A stretch of DNA of 64,000 bases from Magnetococcales bacterium (GCA_015232395.1 JADFZT010000003.1:1-64000), one strand, 5' to 3'. Positions 15,933 through 26,113 are shown, counted from the stretch's first letter. Notes: a model not told the origin generated them from the letters alone. A program made the numbers and translations.

Positions 15933-16275
15933 ATCAGACGGACCAGCCCCCTGATCCAGTCTGGCTATACCCAATGTATCCCCTTCTGATTTGGATCAGG
16001 CATCCCAAGGAATACAGTAGAAATTCAGCTCTTTACAGACTAGATATTGTTAGATTTTTCCAGGAATTGCCTTGCAAAATGGGCTGCTGGGGGGGCTTGT
16101 TTCAGAGGAGAGGAAAAGGAACAACCCCTCGGGGGGAAACCGGATTTAAACTTCCCGTTGAAAAGCCAACGTAAAATCCTACCCATTCCGATCTGTTTTG
16201 GGGTAAACTTACGGGTCGATTACATTTAATAAGCAGTGAGAAACGGGATCCGCCCAGGGGAGAACGGCAAACACC
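15933..16275. other. Intergenic region upstream of the chemoreceptor fragment
   Basis: No gene found. Includes A/T-rich sequence around 16015-16065 and 16190-16230 that may carry a promoter; a near sigma-54 match around 16065-16080 has incorrect GG/GC spacing and was not accepted. Confidence 0.45.
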
Positions 16276-16797
16276 ATGAACAGCGCACCTCAAGCCCAGA
16301 CACTGGAAGAAGCCCAGTCACTGATCAACACCCTCTACCAAAAGGCCACCGAATCCGCCTCAGCCCTGGATCAAGCCAACCGTTTTACCCGGAAAAATAC
16401 CGACGTGATCAAAAAACTGGCCACCTCCGCCCAGGAGATTGGGCAGTCGGTCAAGATGATCAAAAACATCGCCGGGCAAACCAACATGCTGGCCCTGAAC
16501 GCCGCCATCGAAGCCGCAGGTGCCGGTGAAGCGGGTAAGGGATTTGCTGTGGTGGCCAACGAGGTCAAGGATCTCGCCCGGCAAACCGCCGAAGCCACCA
16601 ACCTGATCTCCCAACGGATGGATGAAATCCGCAAAAACACCGCTGAAGCCACCAATACAGCCAACGAAATCACCCAAAGCATTGGTGTGATTCGCCAATC
16701 CAACAGCGATGTTCTGCAAATTTCCAACAATCCCGGAGCCACTCCCGTTCCCATCGATTCCGACTTTGACGATGAAGAGCCCTACGAGCTGACCTGA
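16276..16797 (+). CDS. Minimal soluble chemoreceptor signalling domain protein
   Basis: 173 residues that are almost entirely the cytoplasmic signalling hairpin of methyl-accepting chemotaxis proteins. The tip sequence [28 protein letters not shown], which binds CheA/CheW, lies at about 75-102, flanked by coiled-coil heptads, and the tail is acidic ([13 protein letters not shown]). There is no transmembrane segment, HAMP or sensor domain. It could be a soluble scaffold or competitor of chemoreceptor arrays, or a degraded receptor with an intact open frame. No partner genes adjoin it. Confidence 0.85.
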   Translation: MNSAPQAQTLEEAQSLINTLYQKATESASALDQANRFTRKNTDVIKKLATSAQEIGQSVKMIKNIAGQTNMLALNAAIEAAGAGEAGKGFAVVANEVKDLARQTAEATNLISQRMDEIRKNTAEATNTANEITQSIGVIRQSNSDVLQISNNPGATPVPIDSDFDDEEPYELT

Positions 16798-16956
16798 TTC
16801 CCCCCCTTTCCCGCTCTTCTTCCACCGGCCCCAACCCCCGGAGGGAGTGCATGCAACACCTCTTCGGGGGGGGAACCCAACCGACCGCCCCATCCCTGCC
16901 GGTGATCGGTACAGGAGGAGCGATTGGGTTTGGGAATATAAGAAAATCCTTTCAGT

Positions 16957-18159
16957 TCAACTCTCGACGCGGCTCTCCCACGCTTCCCCATAGGTTTTGC
17001 GCACATAATCCAGGCTGGGTTTGAATCCCATGTCATAGAGAATCCGATCCCGCTCGGCCCGGGGGCGCAGATCAGGCTCTTGGGTCACCCGGCGGCGCAC
17101 CTTGGGTGGCAATGCCTTGGGAAAATTCCAAGTGGTGAGCCAGCGGACCACGCTGTTGTTGAAGCTGGCACAAACCAAATCGGAATCCGCCTTCACCACC
17201 TCGTTGCGCACCGCTTGATGAACATCGGATTTATACTGCCCCCCTGCGGCATCAGTGGTCAGGGTTTGGGAGAGGACCACCTTGGCGATGGCAGCGTTCA
17301 TCCGATCCAAAAACACCTCATAGCTGACACTCCCGGAACGGGCCGCCTCGATCAACTCCACCCGCATCCCTTCAGGCACGATGATGCCGGAATCGGTCTG
17401 AATCGCTCGAAGCGCCTCCAGGAGCCTGCGTTTTTCATCTTCCGTGGCGTGGGTCGGATAGGTGCCACGGGCCGTCGGCATGCCAAATTTATCCATAAAA
17501 ACCAGCCAAAGTTTCATGCCGTTGCGTTTAAAAAAGACCGGCCAGTAGAGCCAGTGGGCCAGCCCCAGGCCGTAGGGTTCATCGTCGTTATCGGCACCGG
17601 TTCGAAAATGCCAAAATTTTTGCTCGGGCAGCGCCTCTCCCTGAGAATTGTCCAGGGTGAGAAGCCGTAACCCTCCAGCGGGTTCAGGGTTACCGACCGA
17701 AGTGGAAGTGGCAAAGGCGAAACGACGCTGCTTGCGCACCTTGACTGCATTCAAAACAATCAAGTCATTTTCACGCCCCCAGAGGCACTCCGCCACTGAA
17801 AAGCCATAAAAAACCCCGTAGAGCATCTTGTCGGTCACATTGTCCCAGCCAATCCGCTCCAGGCTCTCACGCAGATAATCAGCGGCTTTCAGGCTTTCAG
17901 CATCCTCGGCCCCGGGAATCACCTCCCACTCCGATGAGGTGACGGCCAATCGGCGCTGTTGGAAGGTGGAGGCGACCTGATCGTCCCGAAGGATCTCCTC
18001 ATAAACGGCATAATCCCCTCCCCGATCCTGCAGGACCGAGTCCTGGGGGGTCATCAGTCCGGGAAAGACGGCATAACCTCGGGTGATATCCCGTCCATCG
18101 CTGGTGGTGGCCACCTCTTGGAACAGGTGAGATTGGGGGGCTTTGGTTGTTTTAGGCAT
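16957..18159 (-). CDS. Phage Mu-like portal protein (DUF935 family), orphan
   Basis: About 400 residues resembling the Mu gp29 portal family: ITRGYAVFPGLMTPQDSVL, YEEILRDDQVASTFQQRRLAV, VFYGFSVAECLW, FWHFRTGADNDDEPYGLGLAHWLYWP and VLSQTLTTDAAGG. Portals form the dodecameric gate for DNA packaging in phage heads. ATG at 18159 with AGGAG 8 nt upstream. Family members are usually near 500 residues, so the C-terminus is missing or short. No terminase, head or tail genes adjoin, so this is a prophage remnant or a domesticated gene. Confidence 0.82.
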   Translation of the reverse strand: MPKTTKAPQSHLFQEVATTSDGRDITRGYAVFPGLMTPQDSVLQDRGGDYAVYEEILRDDQVASTFQQRRLAVTSSEWEVIPGAEDAESLKAADYLRESLERIGWDNVTDKMLYGVFYGFSVAECLWGRENDLIVLNAVKVRKQRRFAFATSTSVGNPEPAGGLRLLTLDNSQGEALPEQKFWHFRTGADNDDEPYGLGLAHWLYWPVFFKRNGMKLWLVFMDKFGMPTARGTYPTHATEDEKRRLLEALRAIQTDSGIIVPEGMRVELIEAARSGSVSYEVFLDRMNAAIAKVVLSQTLTTDAAGGQYKSDVHQAVRNEVVKADSDLVCASFNNSVVRWLTTWNFPKALPPKVRRRVTQEPDLRPRAERDRILYDMGFKPSLDYVRKTYGEAWESRVES

Positions 18160-18328
18160 GGGGCAACTCCTGTAGAGGTCAAAAAAATGAGCGAAAAACA
18201 CACACTTCGCAGAAATCTGACCGCTATCCTAAAATCAACCGAACCCCCAGGAGAATGAGAAGCACTTCAGCAACTACCGCTTTTCTGTTAAAATGACCCA
18301 AAAAAAATCCATCTGGGGACTTTAAGAG

Positions 18329-21300
18329 ATGGCATCACCATCCACCACCCCGGCCGTCCATTCAAAAGCCACTTCCAGCGGCCCCGAAAGCATCCAAATC
18401 AGCCAAGTGTTTTTGACGACACTCCTGGCCGCCGCCGGTCTCGCTCTGGATCTGCTGCTGCCCCTGGGGGTGGCGGGTGGTGTGCTTTATGTGCCGGTGG
18501 TCTTTACCGGCTGGTGGTATCCTAAACGCCGCCACATCCTTTGGTTGGCCCTCTTCTCCTCCCTCCTGACCCTGGTAGGTTATCTCCACTCCCCCGAGGG
18601 GGGCGTCCCCTGGGTGGTGCTCACCAACCGACTCTACGCCCTCATCACCATCTGGGTCACCGCCTTTGTGCTGGGCATTGCCCATGAGAGCCTGGCCAAG
18701 CTGGAAAAGCAGGCGTTGGAGCTGAAAAAACTGTCGAGTGCCGTGGAGCAGAGCCCGGTATCGGTCATCATTACCGATACCCAGGGACGCATCGATTATG
18801 TCAATCCCCGCTTTTCGGAATTGACCGGCTACAGCCCCCAGGAGGTGATGGGAAAAAACCCCAATCTGCTCAAGTCGGGAGAGCACCCACCGGCTGTCTA
18901 TACCCAACTTTGGCAGCAGATCCTGTCGGGCAAGGATTGGCGCGGAGAATTTCTCAACAAAAAAAAATCGGGAGAACTTTACTGGGCATCGATCTCCATC
19001 AAAGGCGTCCGGGACAGTGAGGGAAAAATCAGCCATTTCGTTGGGGTTCAGGAAGATGACACCCAACGCAAACAGGCGGAAAAAAAACTCTCTCAAGCCA
19101 ATCGTATTCTGCGAACCCGTTACCACTTTTCTGAAATTTTAGCCTCTGCCACCCAGGAAGCGGAAACGCTGAACCAGTTTTGCCAAGCCATCGTCGAAGA
19201 GGCTGATTTTATGGTGGCCTGGGTGGAATTTGCCGAAAGAGAAGCTGGTGGACAGACCATTCCCGTTGCCCTTTACGGCTTGGAAAAAAAGGCCTTCGAA
19301 GCCATGCAAGGGGCCTGGAAATCCCGTAGCCAGGATTGGGAACCCGGAGTGATGGCCCTCCTGACCGGGATGCCAGCTCTGACCAACCATATTTTCCAGG
19401 ATCCGCTGTTTGCAGCCTATCGGAAGGATGCGCGTCAGTGGGGGTTTGCCTCAGTGATCTCCCTCCCTCTGAAAAACCGAGGGATTCCTTTTGGTGTGCT
19501 CAATCTCCTCTCCCGGCATACCGAGCAGTTCGATGATCTGGAGATTCAATTTTTAACCACCCTTTCCCACCAAATATCAGAAACCATTCTCCGCTTGCGG
19601 GAGGCGGAAGCCCACCAGCGAACCGAAAACGCCTTGAGAACCAGTGAACGGCGCTTTCGCATGCTGTTCGACACCATGGTCAGTGGTGTAGCGATCTACG
19701 AACCGGTCAATGATGGGGAAGATTTCGTTATTAAAGACCTCAACAAGTCAGGCCAAGCCATCAGCAATGTCAAACGCGAGGACGTACTGGGCCGACGCGT
19801 GACCGAGGCCTTTCCTGGAGTCAAGGAGTTCGGCCTGTTTCAGGTCTTTCAGAAGGTCCATCGCACGGGGAAACCCACCCATCATCCCATCACCTACTAT
19901 ACTGACGACAATCTTAAGAGTTGGCTGGAAAACGATGTTTACAAACTGGAATCCGGTGAAATCGTCGCTATCTATAATGACCTCACTGCACGCAAACAGG
20001 CTGAAGAGACCCTGAGTCGCTATGCCAGCATCGTTTCCGCCTCAACGGACCACATGTCCTTTCTTGATCAAAATCTGGTCTATCTGGCTGTGAATGACGC
20101 CTACCTCCGTCACCACGCCAAAAAACGGGAGGAGATTGTCGGTCATTCGGTCATTGAACTCCTTGGCGAGGCCATTTTTGAGAACATCAAGGGAAATCTG
20201 GAGAAATGCCTGGCTGGAAATACCGTCCACTATCAGGCCTGGTTTGATTTTTCCGGAACGGGTCGCTTGTGGATGGATGTCTCCTATTTTCCCCATCTGG
20301 AAACGGATGGCACGGTTGGTGGCATCGTTGTGGTGGCCCGAGACGTGACTGAAAACAAGCAGATGGAAGATGCCCTGCGCATGAGCGAAAAAGCGGCTCG
20401 GGCAGCCAACAGGGCCAAGGGGGAATTTTTGGCCAACATGAGCCACGAAATCCGCACCCCCATGAACACCATCATCGGCATGAGCTATCTGGTGCGCCAG
20501 ACCGAGCTTGAAGAGCAGCAAAAAAATTATCTCAACAAGATCGATCTTTCCGCCAAATCCCTGCTGCGTATCATCGACGATATTCTGGATATTTCCAAAA
20601 TCGAAGCGGGACAGTTGGAGCTGGAAAGTGCCCCCTTTAACCTGGAGGAGGTGCTCAACCAGCTGATTGACACCACCCTGGCCCAGGCAGACAGCAAGGG
20701 GATCGAAATATTGGTCTCCGCCCCAATCGATCTTCCCCGGGATCTGGTGGGAGATGCCACCCGCTTGGGACAGGTGCTCTCCAATCTTTGCGGCAATGCC
20801 ATTAAATTTACCGAACGGGGTGAAATCGTCCTTTCCATCACCCAAGTGGAAACCGCTCCCAACAAAACCCTCCTCTCCTTTACGGTCCGGGATACCGGTA
20901 TCGGTATGAACCCGGAGCAGGTCAAGCGGCTTTTGGAACCCTTCCAGCAGGCCGATGCTTCCACGACCCGTCGCTATGGCGGAACGGGTTTGGGGCTCTC
21001 CATCTGTAATAATCTGGTGGGGATGATGGGGGGGCATATCGATATCCAAAGCGAACCGGGACAAGGCACCTCGATCTCCTTCACGGCCCGTTTTCCCTGT
21101 CAACTCCAAGGGGATGAAAAACGTTTCAATACGCCAGCAGAGCTTTCAGGATTGCGGATCCTGGTAGTGGATGATAACCCCACCTCCCGGGACATATTGG
21201 CAAAATTCATCACCTCCCTGGGCTTTTTCTGCCAGACTGTCGGTTCGGGAGAGAAGGCGATTGGTGAGCTGCAGCGGGGGATGCAAGTTGGGGAAGGCCC

Positions 21301-22678
21301 TTATGAACTGATCCTGGTGGATTGGCTGATGGGGGCTGAAAACGGCTTGGAGATCGCACGCACCATCCGAGAGCTGACAGATATTCCCCAGCCCCCCATT
21401 CTGCTGATGGCCTCCGCCTTGAAACAAAATGTGGTGATGGGACCGGCCAAGGATATGGGATTGGCGGGAATTTTAAGCAAACCGGTCTGTCTCTCCACGC
21501 TGTTCAACGCCATCCTGAATGTATTCGAGCAGGGTGCAACGGATGCGATACCCGCACTCCCCCCCCAGGCAACACTCCAGGGGCTGATGATGTTTGAGGG
21601 TGCCCAAATATTGTTGGTGGAGGATATCAAGACCAATCAAGAGTTGGCCCAGGAAATTTTGACCCGCCGGGGAATCCGCGTCACCTTGGCCCGAAACGGT
21701 CGGGAAGCGGTGGAAACCATGGAGATGTCCGGGGAACTGATTGATGCGGTACTCATGGATATCCAGATGCCGGAAATGGATGGCTTCGAGGCCACCCGGA
21801 TCATTCGCAGCCATGGGAAATTTCAGGAGCTACCGATCATCGCCATGACCGCCAGCGCCATGACCCAGGATGTGGAACGCTGCCTCAAGGCTGGCATGAA
21901 CGACCATATCGCCAAACCCCTGGAAATCAAAGCGCTCTTCGACACCCTCAGCAGATGGGTCACCCCCAGCAATCAGAGGGATGAAAGGACAGAATCGACC
22001 GAAAACACCCCCGACAAGGCCACCGCTCCCGGAGATGATCATCCCACCTTCCCCGATCACCTGCCAGGCATCGACATCCCCCGAGGCCTACAGAGGTGTG
22101 AGGGCAATCACACATTTCTGGCTCGCATCATCACTGATTTTGCCAAAGAGGCCCAGGGGCTCTACAAAACACTGGCAGAAGCCCTCAACCAGGAAGATAC
22201 CGAAACAGCCCTCTCCCTGGCCCATGGTCTGAAAGGTTCGGCAGCCAATATCGCCGCCATGGATCTCGCAACAACCGCTGGCCAAATCGAAGATATTTTG
22301 TGGCAGGGAAAAGCTGAAATGGCCGCTGACAAGTTGCCCCGATTGAATACAAACCTGGCTGCTCTGGAGCAGTCGGCTCATATCCTGGTCGGGTACAACG
22401 AACAGACCACTCCGACGCAAGTGAAAGGGAACCATTCCGAAAACACCATCGATATTGAAGAGTCCTTGTGTCGCTCACGGGAACTGGCCATATTTCTCGC
22501 AGCCCGGGATATGCAGACTGACAGTCACCTGGAACTCCTCAAAAAAGAGCTCAAGGCAGATCCCCGCTTTCAAGTACTTCTGGACAGGCTTGAAAGCAGC
22601 ATTCATCAGCTGGACCATGATGGCGCCTTGAAACCCTTGAACGATCTCATCCAGCAACTGGAAGCTTTATCCCGGTAA
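18329..22678 (+). CDS. Large membrane-bound hybrid histidine kinase with PAS, GAF, two receivers and HPt
   Basis: 1449-residue phosphorelay kinase. Order: about four membrane helices (residues 28-130), PAS (about 140-255), GAF (about 265-425), two PAS domains (about 430-550 and 560-680), HisKA with phosphoacceptor His706 (ANMSHEIRTPMN), HATPase (GNAIKFTERGE, DTGIGM, GGTGLGLSI), receiver 1 with Asp998 (LILVDWLMG), receiver 2 with Asp1144 (VLMDIQMPEMDG), and HPt with His1299 (LAHGLKGSA). All relay steps are thus on one chain. It is followed 3 nt later by a REC-GGDEF gene, its probable output through cyclic di-GMP. The signal is unknown. Confidence 0.95.
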   Translation: MASPSTTPAVHSKATSSGPESIQISQVFLTTLLAAAGLALDLLLPLGVAGGVLYVPVVFTGWWYPKRRHILWLALFSSLLTLVGYLHSPEGGVPWVVLTNRLYALITIWVTAFVLGIAHESLAKLEKQALELKKLSSAVEQSPVSVIITDTQGRIDYVNPRFSELTGYSPQEVMGKNPNLLKSGEHPPAVYTQLWQQILSGKDWRGEFLNKKKSGELYWASISIKGVRDSEGKISHFVGVQEDDTQRKQAEKKLSQANRILRTRYHFSEILASATQEAETLNQFCQAIVEEADFMVAWVEFAEREAGGQTIPVALYGLEKKAFEAMQGAWKSRSQDWEPGVMALLTGMPALTNHIFQDPLFAAYRKDARQWGFASVISLPLKNRGIPFGVLNLLSRHTEQFDDLEIQFLTTLSHQISETILRLREAEAHQRTENALRTSERRFRMLFDTMVSGVAIYEPVNDGEDFVIKDLNKSGQAISNVKREDVLGRRVTEAFPGVKEFGLFQVFQKVHRTGKPTHHPITYYTDDNLKSWLENDVYKLESGEIVAIYNDLTARKQAEETLSRYASIVSASTDHMSFLDQNLVYLAVNDAYLRHHAKKREEIVGHSVIELLGEAIFENIKGNLEKCLAGNTVHYQAWFDFSGTGRLWMDVSYFPHLETDGTVGGIVVVARDVTENKQMEDALRMSEKAARAANRAKGEFLANMSHEIRTPMNTIIGMSYLVRQTELEEQQKNYLNKIDLSAKSLLRIIDDILDISKIEAGQLELESAPFNLEEVLNQLIDTTLAQADSKGIEILVSAPIDLPRDLVGDATRLGQVLSNLCGNAIKFTERGEIVLSITQVETAPNKTLLSFTVRDTGIGMNPEQVKRLLEPFQQADASTTRRYGGTGLGLSICNNLVGMMGGHIDIQSEPGQGTSISFTARFPCQLQGDEKRFNTPAELSGLRILVVDDNPTSRDILAKFITSLGFFCQTVGSGEKAIGELQRGMQVGEGPYELILVDWLMGAENGLEIARTIRELTDIPQPPILLMASALKQNVVMGPAKDMGLAGILSKPVCLSTLFNAILNVFEQGATDAIPALPPQATLQGLMMFEGAQILLVEDIKTNQELAQEILTRRGIRVTLARNGREAVETMEMSGELIDAVLMDIQMPEMDGFEATRIIRSHGKFQELPIIAMTASAMTQDVERCLKAGMNDHIAKPLEIKALFDTLSRWVTPSNQRDERTESTENTPDKATAPGDDHPTFPDHLPGIDIPRGLQRCEGNHTFLARIITDFAKEAQGLYKTLAEALNQEDTETALSLAHGLKGSAANIAAMDLATTAGQIEDILWQGKAEMAADKLPRLNTNLAALEQSAHILVGYNEQTTPTQVKGNHSENTIDIEESLCRSRELAIFLAARDMQTDSHLELLKKELKADPRFQVLLDRLESSIHQLDHDGALKPLNDLIQQLEALSR

Positions 22679-22681
22679 CTC

Positions 22682-23593
22682 ATGGACGTATACAAAAAAC
22701 TCCCCAAGCAGACCATTTTGGTGGTCGATGATTCCCCCAACAACGTGCGCATCTTGAGCGAAATACTTCGCCAGGATCATCGGATTCTCTATGCCACCAA
22801 CGGACCCGATGCCCTGGAGACCGCCAAAACACAACTACCAGACCTCATTCTCCTGGATATCATGATGCCGGAGATGGACGGTTATGAAACCTGCACCAAA
22901 CTCAAGGCGGATCCCCGCACCCAGGAAATTCCGATCATTTTCATTACCGCCCTGGATCGGGAGCAGCACGAAACCGTCGGCTTGGAGTTGGGAGGAATTG
23001 ACTATCTCACCAAGCCCATCAATCCCTACATCGTGCGTTTGAGAGTCCGCAATCATCTGGAACTGAAAGCGCTACGGGATCACTATAAAAATCTCTCCGC
23101 CATCGACGGACTGACCGGCATCGCCAATCGCCGCCGCTTCGAAGAGTTTTTAAACCAGGAGTGGAATCGCGCTGTGCGTTCCCACTCCGAAATATCCCTC
23201 ATCATGATGGATATCGACTGTTTCAAACCTTATAACGACCATTATGGCCATCTGGCAGGGGACGACACCTTGCGCCGTATCGCCACCACGTTGAAGGATA
23301 CTTTGGATCGTCCGGCAGATCTTTTGGCGCGCTATGGGGGGGAAGAGTTTGTCTGTGTGCTTCCGGAAACCGGTCGAGAGGGGGCGGTTCTACTCGGTGA
23401 AAAACTGCGCTGTCAGGTTGTGGAACAAAAAATTGCCCATATTTACTCTGCAGCCGCCGACCATGTCACCCTGAGTCTGGGGCTTGCCACGGCGATTCCC
23501 TCCCAGACAAACACCCCTCAGGAGCTGATCGAATTCGCTGATAAAAATCTCTATCTGGCCAAGGAGCAGGGCCGCAACCGCCTGGTTTCCTGA
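22682..23593 (+). CDS. Response regulator diguanylate cyclase (REC-GGDEF)
   Basis: 303 residues: receiver domain with phosphoacceptor Asp59 (LILLDIMMPEMDG), then a GGDEF domain with the active-site motif GGEEF (residues 219-223), predicted to make cyclic di-GMP when phosphorylated. The motif DIDCFKPYNDHYGHLAGDD for nucleotide and metal binding is intact. An RxxD inhibitory site is not evident just before GGEEF. It starts 3 nt after the large hybrid kinase, so the two are very likely cotranscribed and functionally paired. Confidence 0.95.
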   Translation: MDVYKKLPKQTILVVDDSPNNVRILSEILRQDHRILYATNGPDALETAKTQLPDLILLDIMMPEMDGYETCTKLKADPRTQEIPIIFITALDREQHETVGLELGGIDYLTKPINPYIVRLRVRNHLELKALRDHYKNLSAIDGLTGIANRRRFEEFLNQEWNRAVRSHSEISLIMMDIDCFKPYNDHYGHLAGDDTLRRIATTLKDTLDRPADLLARYGGEEFVCVLPETGREGAVLLGEKLRCQVVEQKIAHIYSAAADHVTLSLGLATAIPSQTNTPQELIEFADKNLYLAKEQGRNRLVS

Positions 23594-23621
23594 TTAAACT
23601 GGTATAGCCATTCGAATCAAG

Positions 23622-23827
23622 AATTGGACATATGCCGTTGCATTTTTACCGTCATTCTCGCGAATGCAGGAATCCAGGGAGTGTGGCGCAAACCTTTCCA
23701 AATCTTGCATCACTTTCAGCAAAATACCGGCCTTTCTTGAAGATTTGGTTTTTTCCTTGAGGGCAATCATCAGCTCACTGGATCCCCGCCTTCGCGGGGA
23801 TGACGAGTCAGGGAAGAGTGTCCAATT
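23622..23827. repeat. 206-bp inverted-repeat element (twin REP/MITE-like)
   Basis: Ends carry AATTGGACA (23622-23630) and its inverse TTGTCCAATT-type end (23819-23827). Inside each, after about 20 nt, is a REP-like palindrome of the CGTCATTCTCGCGAA type, in opposite orientations (around 23649-23680 and 23780-23808). This arrangement resembles paired REP sequences or a small non-autonomous element. It lies downstream of the REC-GGDEF gene and may also act as its terminator. Confidence 0.7.
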
Positions 23828-23928
23828 TTGAGATAGAACTGCTATATGCAAAAACGCGATCTTCACCTCAAGTGTTAACAGGCCCTAATTAAACAGATGA
23901 AGGGATCATCGCCTAACGGTATTGGCTT

Positions 23929-25719
23929 TTATCGGTGCCTGGCGGGCTTCAATGTCCAGCTGGTACCGGGATAGCGGGGCTCCTGAACAGCCACCAGCAG
24001 CTCATGAATTCCAGCCACCCCCGCAAGTGGCGCCACCCGCACCATCCCCCCCAGGCCTGACTCGCTCTCTGGGGACCATTCGCTGATTCGCACCAACACC
24101 CGGGCCACAGCCTGTAGATATTCAGCGGCATTGATATTCCCCCCCGGGAGCGTCACCTGGGCAGGAATGATGTTTTGGGGCATGGGAAAGCCAGAACCCG
24201 CTTCCAGTTTGAGGCTTTCCCCTTGAGCCGCCTGCAAAAGATCCGACATCGCCACAAGCCGTGATTGGGAGATGGCCGGCGTGCTGGCAAGAGGCCCATA
24301 GACCGGCTTTAGCAAAACCCCATCGGGCAGCTCCCCCAGTTTGTCATAGGTGGCCAGGGCCTGGACCAACAACGACCAACACTCCGCCAGAGAATAATAG
24401 TATCCCCGGGCCACCACAAAATCGGGCAAAGCCCCGTCTACCGTCTGCAACAGGGCGCGGGCCACTCTCTCCACACGCTCCAGGGGAATTTCCTCCCCCG
24501 ATTCATCGACGAAAAGGTCCACCAAATCCCGAGGGGAGACAAATCGGCTGCCATCCATCCCGGAAAGCATCTCAGCAGCCAAATATTTCAGATTGGCAGC
24601 CGTGGTCTGATAACGCCCCTCCCGCGCCTCCTCGCTCCAAAGATCGGCCTCTGTCAGTTCCGGGGCTTCGGGGTGATCGTAGGCATAGTCGGTGGGGCTC
24701 TCCTTGGCGTAGAGATATTTGCTGGCCAGATGGGCGTTGATCACCTGGAGCCGGGCCGGATCAAGGAGCGCCAACTCCCCGGCCAGGGTTTCACTGCTTT
24801 CGATCAGGTTTAACGCCCCCACCCCATCCAGGGGGTTGCCGTCGTTGATACGCAGGTGGCCGTTCATCCAAAAGAGCCCGGCAGGGGTGCGGTGCTCCGG
24901 GGTCAGACGAGAGATCAGGCGCTTGAGAGCCGCCCCATAGTCTGGATTGGAGAGGGGGCCGTGGTCGGGAAAGCCGAACATGACAAAATCCCCCAGCAAC
25001 CGATCCAGGGTAAAAACCAGGGCCTGGTCGAGAGCCAGACCACTCACCACCTGGATCTCTCCCCACACCTCTTCGACCTTTTTGACCCCTCCCGTACGAC
25101 TGGGATCCACCCCTCCCAAGAGAGGATCCTTGCCCAGGGTCAGATAGGCCAGCGCCCCTTGCACCGTGCGCTCCCAATCGGCCTGATCTCCCTCCAGGGA
25201 AGTCAGGGCATTGTTGGTATAGGTGGGTTCGTGAGCGCCGTGGTAACCAAAATGGAGAACACCCCCCTGGGAAGCATCCTCCCCCTGCAAAACCTTGAGC
25301 AAGCCGGTTTCAGGGTGACGCTCTGCCAGGGTTTCAGCGTCCGCCCCCATAAATGCCAGGGTCCAGGATGGCGTAAGATCGGGATAATCACGGCTCAAGT
25401 CTGTGACTGTGGGCAGGAGCCTTTGAAAACGCTCTTCGCTCAGAGTGTGATTGATGTGATCTTCGGTGTGGGTAAAAAGAAACAGATAGAGCGGAGGGAG
25501 TTGGCACTGGTTGATCAGACAGGCTTGATCCACCGGGCACTGGGAATCTGCACGACATGCCAACCCCTCCTCCCCCTGGGCTTCCTGAAAGGGCCAAACC
25601 AAGCTCCCCACCATCAGCCAAGAGAGCAGCAGAAACCCATACCAAGGAAGAGATAGAAACCTCCCCCTCCCGGAATCTCTCAGCCTACCTGAAAACTTCA
25701 GAAAAGGGAGAGCCACCAT
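23929..25719 (-). CDS. Exported protein of unknown function
   Basis: About 596 residues. A signal peptide (LPWYGFLLLSWLMVGSLVWP) precedes a Cys-rich segment (CRADSQCPVDQACLINQC, like a small disulfide knot) and then a region starting LYLFLFTHTEDHIN with DYPDLTPSWTLAFMGADAETL and HFGYHGAHEPTY. The His/Asp spacing recalls polysaccharide-deacetylase-like folds, but I cannot assign the family. ATG at 25719 with AGGAGG 5 nt upstream is clearly better than the upstream in-frame start. No obvious operon partner; the next minus-strand gene upstream is about 400 nt away. Confidence 0.75.
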   Translation of the reverse strand: MVALPFLKFSGRLRDSGRGRFLSLPWYGFLLLSWLMVGSLVWPFQEAQGEEGLACRADSQCPVDQACLINQCQLPPLYLFLFTHTEDHINHTLSEERFQRLLPTVTDLSRDYPDLTPSWTLAFMGADAETLAERHPETGLLKVLQGEDASQGGVLHFGYHGAHEPTYTNNALTSLEGDQADWERTVQGALAYLTLGKDPLLGGVDPSRTGGVKKVEEVWGEIQVVSGLALDQALVFTLDRLLGDFVMFGFPDHGPLSNPDYGAALKRLISRLTPEHRTPAGLFWMNGHLRINDGNPLDGVGALNLIESSETLAGELALLDPARLQVINAHLASKYLYAKESPTDYAYDHPEAPELTEADLWSEEAREGRYQTTAANLKYLAAEMLSGMDGSRFVSPRDLVDLFVDESGEEIPLERVERVARALLQTVDGALPDFVVARGYYYSLAECWSLLVQALATYDKLGELPDGVLLKPVYGPLASTPAISQSRLVAMSDLLQAAQGESLKLEAGSGFPMPQNIIPAQVTLPGGNINAAEYLQAVARVLVRISEWSPESESGLGGMVRVAPLAGVAGIHELLVAVQEPRYPGTSWTLKPARHR

Positions 25720-26113
25720 CACCCCTCCTGAACAGCCCCCACCGCCCACAGTTTCTTTTGGCGATGGCGGGTGTGGTCGGGGTTGGAATCATCTGTGGGA
25801 CAGTCCAGAAAAACCAGCAAAATCGGAAGATGGGAAAAACTTCTAACGCTGAACGCTCTTTTGGCTGGGATCGAAGGAGACATGGGGATCCATTGGGATC
25901 AAGGGGAATATCACGATTGAAGATCCATCATAACATGACCAAACCGGGGAGGTGGAAAAATAGCCGAGAGACACAACATCCATCCGGGAGGAAACCTGCC
26001 CCACCCTGAGGCAGGGGAAAAATCCTACTGGAGAAACATCTCTTCAGCAGGTACGCGCTACCGGGAAAGCGCCTACGAAGTGACTGCAAAACAGATCGTT
26101 TTCCGGGAATTGA
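25720..26113. other. Intergenic region without recognised features
   Basis: No gene, repeat or clear terminator recognised on either strand. It should hold the promoter of the exported protein and the end of the upstream operon. Confidence 0.5.

Noticed and set aside
16062-16080. Sigma-54 promoter before the chemoreceptor fragment
   Set aside because: GG to GC spacing is one base short, which normally abolishes activity.
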